A model generated the notes under the pieces. The model was not told where the DNA came from and did no database searches. It worked only from the letters and a program-made list of their open reading frames with translations. The translations under genes were made by a program, and so were the position numbers. Below, one piece after another: positions 59,427 through 64,000 of a stretch of 64,000 nt of DNA. Within the stretch, counting starts at the first letter, position 1. Each line of letters opens with the position of its first letter. Origin of the DNA: Gnetum montanum (taxonomy: Eukaryota > Streptophyta > Gnetopsida > Gnetales > Gnetaceae); assembly GCA_015680685.1 (NCBI GenBank), contig MNCI01018262.1, forward strand, positions 5,979-69,978, in the 5' to 3' direction.

Positions 59427-59505
59427 GGTATGTACGCAATTCTCATGCACAGGGTGTGATACTGTGATTTACGTATGCATGTATTAATCAATTTAAGTAA
59501 TTTAT

Positions 59506-59817
59506 TTAGCCATGGTTGTAATTTTCTCTGACATGTCCGGGGCAATTATCTTCAACGTAGACGTTACCGGCTATTTTAGAGTGGTCATTAAAGGCCAAAG
59601 TGAAAACCCGTCCAATATTGAATGCGAAAACGAGCCCGGCATTCTTTTCACAGATGATTATGCATTGCTATTATTGCAGCACTGAGGAAGGAGTGAGCAT
59701 AGGTTCCTGGCATATCCTGGGCTCGGGCTGAACTCTGAGGTGGAAGCAGCAGTGGCTAATGTCTATGAAATGTCAATTTCCATGGTTGTCAAAGGTAAGG
59801 TGGTTCATTCAAGAAAA
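59506..59817 (+). pseudogene. TNL C-terminal exon, part before copia element J
   Basis: Reads VIFSDMSGAIIFNVDVTGYF, RVVIKGQSENPSNIECENEP, then a stop or frame slip near 59683 and EVEAAVANVYEMSISMVVKG. This looks like the post-LRR beta-rich C-terminal domain of TNLs. The frame runs into J at 59817 and continues after it at 63464. Confidence 0.6.
59813..59817 (+). repeat. Target-site duplication GAAAA, left side of J
   Basis: Repeated at 63464-63468. Confidence 0.85.
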
Positions 59818-60069
59818 TGTTAAATTCAGGAATAGATAAAGAACTGAAGAAAACAGAAAACACAGGCAACACACACAGCTTTGTGTGGCATTTAAGCAAG
59901 CACACCACCGAAAATACATGAGAATTGTTATTAAATAATAATTGCTACATACAATTATGGAAACAGCAAAGTTTTTGGGAAGAGAACGTGTTAACTACCA
60001 CTAACTATTGCTCACTGCTGTTAACTACTACTCTAACTGCTGTTAACTGGTTTTGACCCGTGTTGGATN
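59818..60069 (-). repeat. Left LTR of J (3' LTR), truncated inside
   Basis: Matches 63140-63444 with a ~50-bp internal gap. Stops at 'gttggatn', where an unresolved base (60069) lies, and lacks the final '...cttaaca' seen in the right LTR. Confidence 0.87.
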
Positions 60070-60109
60070 CGTTTCATTATCTATCAATTCTTGGATATGA
60101 TGATACCTC

Positions 60110-60600
60110 AGCTAAATGTGTTTGGATTTGGAATGGAAGACTGGATTTTTGGCTAGATGTATGGCACTTTGACTGTCAGTGAAAAGCTCATTGCTGTCAT
60201 GTCTTACCCAATTCTTTTAGAAGACCCTTCAACTAGATCATCTCTTTTCCAGCTTCTGAGATAGCCATATATTTTGCTTCTGTGGTTGAGAGAGCAATGC
60301 TCTGCTGAAGTCGAGACATCCAGCTCACAATCGTGTTGCCCATGGTAAAGAGACAACCAGTGGTGCTCTTCCTGCTATCCAAGTCACCTCCCAGATCTGC
60401 ATCAGAAAAACCCTATAGAGTAATGCTGCTCATTTTAAAACAAAGTGTCATACCTGAAGTTCCTTTCAGATATCTTAGGAGCCACTTTATAGCTTCCCAA
60501 TGCTCCCTTCCTTCCTGGATCAAACATAAACCTGCTAACAACTCCCACTTGCTTTGTATCTTTTGTTGTCATCATGTTCTTCCTTGACCCTGTACAACCA
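60110..60600 (-). pseudogene. J RNase H region and C-terminus of RT
   Basis: Minus strand: SRFMFDPGRKGALGSYK region, then GFSDADLGGDLDSRKSTTGC, VSWMSRLQQSIALSTTEAKY, MA. The D..D...RKST and LSTTEAEYMA blocks identify copia RNase H. Several stops. Confidence 0.85.
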
Positions 60601-60828
60601 CTTATTCTACAATGCCTTCTTTCCTTCTGGCAACTCAGTTAGCATCCATGTCATATTTTTGTGGAGTGACTTCATCTCATCTCTCATAGCCACCTCCCAC
60701 TCAACACAATCTGTTGCCTGCATTGCTTTATCTAAACATTCTGGTTCCCCAACGTCAGTCAACAATAAGTAATGTAATGAGGGAGAGTACCTTTCTCTAT
60801 GCTTTGGTGTTCTTGCAGACCTTCTCAA
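60601..60828 (-). pseudogene. J RT N-terminus, joined to RNase H by deletion
   Basis: Text ECLDKAMQATDCVEWEVAMR, DEMKSLHKNMTWMLTELPEG matches the start of copia RT. After NKWLYRVKEEHDDNKRYKA it jumps to the VSRFM...P..EHW block, so the catalytic YVDD region (several hundred bp) is absent. Confidence 0.85.
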
Positions 60829-62265
60829 CTAAGGCTCTGGTGTGGCTATTTCTGCAACGTCATTTTCATTTTCAGCTATCCTGTTTCCAGGATTTGCTTG
60901 AATCCTTCCATCCACATCCCTCTCAGATATCTCTTCCAGTTCAACCTTCTCACATTCATTTTCTTGCTTCCTTGCAATGTTAGATTCTAAACCGAACCTA
61001 TCTTTGTACACCATGTGTTCATTAAAGATGACATCCCTGTGTTTGATAATTTTCCTATTTTGATCATCCCAGAAATGATAACCAAAATTATCGGAACCAT
61101 AGCCAATAAAATAACATTTCTTGGCTTTAGGATCTAGCTTATCTCTATTATTTGAATCAATATGCACATACGAGACACACCCAAAAATTTTCAAATGTGA
61201 AAGATTTACCTCCATCCTAGTCCATACCTTCTCTGGTATTCTGAACTCCAATGGAACTGAAGGTGCTCGATTAATGAGGTAGGCTGTTGGGTTAACTGCA
61301 TCTACCCAAAAGAACTTTGGTAGCCCATAGTGTATTCTCATGCTCCTAGCTCTTTCATTCAAGGTTCTGTTCATCCATTCAGCAACAACGTTTTGCTCTG
61401 GCGTTCTTGGAACTATCTTGATCATCCTAATCCCATTTTCTGAATCGAAATTCTTGAATTCTTGGCTATCATATTCCCCTCCATTATCTAACTTCAGACA
61501 TTTTATTTTTAAACTAGTCTGATTTTCTACTTCAGCTTTCCACCTTTTAAAAGTAGCAAACACATCAGATTTATTTTTAAGAAAATAAACCCATACCTTC
61601 CTAGTGGAATCGTCAATGAAGGTGACATAATAGCTTGAGCCTCCAAGAAACTTCACTGGAGTTGGCCCCCATACATCTGAATGCACCAGTTCAAGCTTTT
61701 CAGTCTGTGGTATCCTCTCTATCTTTGAGAAAGCAACTCATTTTTGCTTTCCATAAACACAATCTTTACACAAGCCAACATCATCACACTTAAACTTTGG
61801 TAACTTTCCCTTTGAAGCCAACAACTTCATACCTTTTTTGCTCATGTGCCCAAGTCTTCAGTGCCATAGGACTGAATCAGCATCATAGTTGGCAACTACA
61901 ATTGCATCTTTCTTTGCTGTAGTCATGTACAATAATGTTTCCACCTTACTGCCTCGTGCAACAACCAAGTTTCCCTTGGTAATCTTCCATGATCTATCGC
62001 CAAATGTTGTTGTATACCCATCCAAATCCATCTGACTCATGGAGATTAAATTTTTCTTAAGTCCAGGAACATGTCTTACATCTTGCAATTTCCATTGCAT
62101 CCCTTGGGTGATTTTTATTTAGACTTCACCCTTCCCCACAATATCCAAAGGTTCATCATCTACAAGATAAACCTTTCCAAACTTTCCTGCAACATAATTG
62201 TGTAACAATTCCTTGCATGGAGTGGTGTAGAATGAAGCACCTGAATCTAGAATCCAAGATTCAAT
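60829..62265 (-). pseudogene. J protease and integrase
   Basis: Protease WILDSGASFYTTP (about 62228-62266), then VRHVPGLKKNLISM, the GAG_pre-integrase LGHMSKKGMKLLASKGK, and the integrase core with VTFIDDSTRKVWVYFLKNKS, LKLDNGGEYDSQEFKNF and PEQNVVAEWMNRTLNE (the D, D and E residues present). A 285-codon frame is open at 60829-61686. Stops separate the other parts (near 61737, 61858, 62120). Integrase inserts the cDNA; protease cuts the polyprotein. Confidence 0.92.
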
Positions 62266-62403
62266 GGGATTGTCTACACAGCAAATCAAAGCATCAGCAA
62301 TAATCTCCTCTGTTGCATTTGCTGATTCATCATCTTGAGTGTGATTTTTCTTCTTCTTTGGTGCCCTGCACTAATTTCTAAAGTGACCCTTCTTGTTTCA
62401 ATT

Positions 62404-63124
62404 CTAGCAAACAACTTCCCTGTGATTTTTAGATTTTCCTCTGCCTCTAGACTTCGATCTACCATTACCATGGTTTTGACCACATTGTGAGCTCCTACCT
62501 CTGCTTTCTATATTCAAAGCAAATCCTGAGGATTCGCTTGACTCCCTTTTGCGAATGTCCTCGCTAAGAATCAAGTCTCTAATATCATTTAACTTTAATT
62601 TTGAAGTACCTGATGAGCTACTCACAGCAGTCACTGTTGCAGACAACTCTCTAGCAAAGATGACAGCAAAATCAACATTTGGATTTCGTCCTCAAAGGTG
62701 ATCACCACTGAATTCAATTGACTAATTATCGTATTGAATTCATTGATGTGATTTGTAACTGATGCACCTTCACCCATCTTCAGATTGAACAACCAACACA
62801 TCAAATATACCTTGTTTGCAGCAGATGACTTTTCATACATACTTGACAACGTTTTCATTAAACCTGCAGTGGTTGTCTCATTAACAATGTTGAATGCGAC
62901 GTTTCTTGCCAATGTCAGTCTAATCACACCAAGTGCTTGGCGATCTAAGAGATTCCAATCTTCTTGATCCATTTGATCTAGCTTCTTCCCTAGCAGCGGT
63001 TCATGCAACTTCTTTTGATACAGATAATCTTCAATCTGCATCTTCTAGAACCTAATATCTGTTCCATTGAATTTGTCGATCCGCACTTTCCCATCCTCGA
63101 ATGCCATTGATCCCACTGATCCAT
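62404..63124 (-). pseudogene. J gag
   Basis: ATG candidates at 63124 (MDQWDQW) and 63106 (MAFEDGKVRIDKFNGTDI, the usual copia gag start). A UBN2-type capsid follows at 62631-63041 (LKTLSSMYEKSS-like text, NKVYLMCWLFNLKMGEGASV, HINEFNTIISQL), and then a basic, Gly/Ser/Arg-rich region before the zinc knuckle, which is partly lost (VVC...KKGHFRN.C near 62380). Frameshifts near 62640 and 63045. Confidence 0.85.
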
Positions 63125-63137
63125 GGCTCCGATACCA
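63125..63137 (-). promoter_or_regulatory. Primer-binding site of J (initiator tRNA-Met type)
   Basis: Minus strand TGGTATCGGAGCC, one change from the common TGGTATCAGAGCC, two bases inside the LTR. Confidence 0.87.
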
Positions 63138-63139
63138 AT

Positions 63140-63463
63140 TGTTAAATTCAGGAACAGATAAAGAACCAAAGAAAATAGAAAACACAAGCAACACACACAG
63201 CTTTGTGTGGCGTTTAAGCAAGCACACCACCAGAAATACATGAGAATTGTTATTAAATAATAATTGCTAGATACAATTATGAAAACAGCAACGTTTTTGG
63301 GCCGTTAGGGAAAAGAACGGAAACTGGACCAGTAACTACTGGTTAACTATTACTCTAACTGCTGTTAACTACTGCTAACTATTGCTCACTAATGTTAACT
63401 ACTGCTCTAACTGCTGTTAACTGGTTTTGACCCATGTTGGATCAGTCACCACTTAACTTAACA
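63140..63463 (-). repeat. Right LTR of J (5' LTR)
   Basis: 324 bp, TGTTAA ends on both sides in inverted form. Contains short tandem words 'ctgctgttaactactgct' (63360-63425). Followed by the GAAAA duplication. Confidence 0.9.
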
Positions 63464-63633
63464 GAAAATTGCAACAGAACGCTTGCATAAACAAAGAAGG
63501 AATTCCTCCTACCTTGAAAGCTCTGCTTCAAACAAAAACCTCTGATTCCACAGTAGAAATCTTGTCAAAAATCATGAAGGAGAAGAGACCTCGGCCCCCT
63601 CTAGACAATAGCAGATCTTTAGGCTTTTGGTAG
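63464..63633 (+). pseudogene. TNL C-terminal exon, part after J
   Basis: Counting the GAAAA duplication once, the frame before J (KGKVVHSRK) continues without a stop as LQQNACINKEGIPPTLKALL, QTKTSDSTVEILSKIMKEKR, PRPPLDNSRSLGFW to TAG at 63631. The open continuation supports an insertion into coding sequence. Confidence 0.7.
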
Positions 63634-64000
63634 TAGTTATGATTCAATGAAAACATGTGAACAGGTTTAAAAGTTGTGAAAATGCCTGTGCAAGGTAAGC
63701 AACAGCAATGTTAATGCCCTATTCACTACTAGTGGCCCACAAGTTGTTTTGAACATGCTCAAAGAAATTTGAGAAATTAAAATTGTTTGATGAAAGCATG
63801 AATTCTCAAATTTGGTGGTAAAAAACTAAAAATGGAGTTGTTTCTCAATGCATGGCATTGCGAGACATATTTTCTTCACATACCTTCAAGGTAGGCTTAT
63901 GCACCTCATATGGTCAGTAATGTATTCTATGAATATTTATGAAACTGAAAGGGAAGCTTCATAGCTATTCTCTGATTATGTATTGTCTGTTAGCTTACAC
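63634..64000 (+). other. Region downstream of the TNL gene
   Basis: Probable 3' UTR and flank; AT-rich, nothing else recognised. Confidence 0.4.

Larger units (their letters stand above)
59818..63463 (-). mobile_element. Element J: Ty1/copia retrotransposon with RT core deleted
   Basis: Right LTR 63140-63463 (5' LTR in element sense; ends TGTTAA...TTAACA), primer site rc of ggctccgatacca (63125-63137) like initiator tRNA-Met, gag, protease, integrase, a remnant of RT, RNase H, and a left LTR. Order PR-INT-RT-RH marks copia. At 3.65 kb it is shorter than typical (about 5 kb) because the RT palm is missing, and the last ~20 bp of the left LTR's inner side is lost. Inserted in a TNL coding exon. 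Confidence 0.93.
53144..63633 (+). pseudogene. TIR-NBS-LRR (TNL) resistance gene, broken
   Basis: Exon order TIR (53144-53680), NB-ARC (about 55838-56976), a short exon (about 57095-57235), LRR (57363-59426) and a C-terminal exon (59506-63633) that contains the copia element J. TNL proteins are intracellular receptors that detect pathogen effectors, with a TIR NADase, an ATP/ADP switch domain and LRR recognition. Lesions: TGA 53336 and TAA 53435 in the TIR exon, a frame break near 56360, TAG 56606, a frame break with a 56-bp duplication at 58178-58289, a possible stop near 59683, and J. Exon edges are estimated from GT/AG and homology by eye. Confidence 0.85.

Overview
The window looks like a piece of a large, repeat-rich plant genome, most likely a conifer. 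The evidence is nested LTR retrotransposons filling most of the sequence, a Penelope-like element with a GIY-YIG endonuclease (among plants, such elements have been reported from conifers under the name Dryad), LINE fragments, and one TIR-NBS-LRR resistance gene, a class absent from grasses. I see no rRNA, tRNA, CRISPR or bacterial-type operon. Organism assignment is inference from content only.

Layout. 1-5.1 kb: element A, a minus-strand Ty3/gypsy element of Athila/Tat type, the only gypsy copy here with a visible reverse transcriptase; it runs off the left edge. 5.4-9.6 kb: a promoter-like repeat (R1), then a decayed LINE split by a plus-strand Penelope-like element (6.9-8.9 kb), with a second, inverted Penelope endonuclease fragment at 6.2-6.5 kb. 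9.62-16.15 kb: element B, a complete plus-strand gypsy element with target-site duplication TTATG, 1046-bp LTRs, gag and protease but no pol. 17.52-32.52 kb: element H, a minus-strand LTR element with no recognisable protein (target-site duplication ATGTA), whose left LTR is split by element G (17.66-26.07 kb), a plus-strand gypsy-like element with 1503-bp LTRs, a tRNA-Asn primer site, gag and protease, again without pol. 34.2-35.4 kb: LINE reverse transcriptase remnant. 35.37-51.40 kb: a minus-strand array of the A/B family: C (35538-42490, duplication CTTTG) inserted inside the gag of D, and D sharing one LTR with E (LTR-D-LTR-E-LTR). C and E also lack pol and carry an extra 0.8-kb segment, absent from B, that looks like a captured gene piece with an intron. 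51.4-52.2 kb: second R1 copy, cut by E, followed by a LINE 3' tail.

53.1-63.6 kb: a TIR-NBS-LRR gene on the plus strand, broken by stops, frameshifts, a 56-bp duplication in the LRR exon and a minus-strand Ty1/copia element (J, 59818-63463, duplication GAAAA) inserted in the last coding exon. The exon reading frame continues on the far side of J.

The main theme is that four structurally clear gypsy elements from two unrelated families (B, C, E and G) keep LTRs, primer site, gag and protease but have no reverse transcriptase, RNase H or integrase. They would have to borrow these from relatives such as A. Both families also have clusters of palindromes in the LTR upstream of the TATA box. No intact cellular gene is certain in the window.
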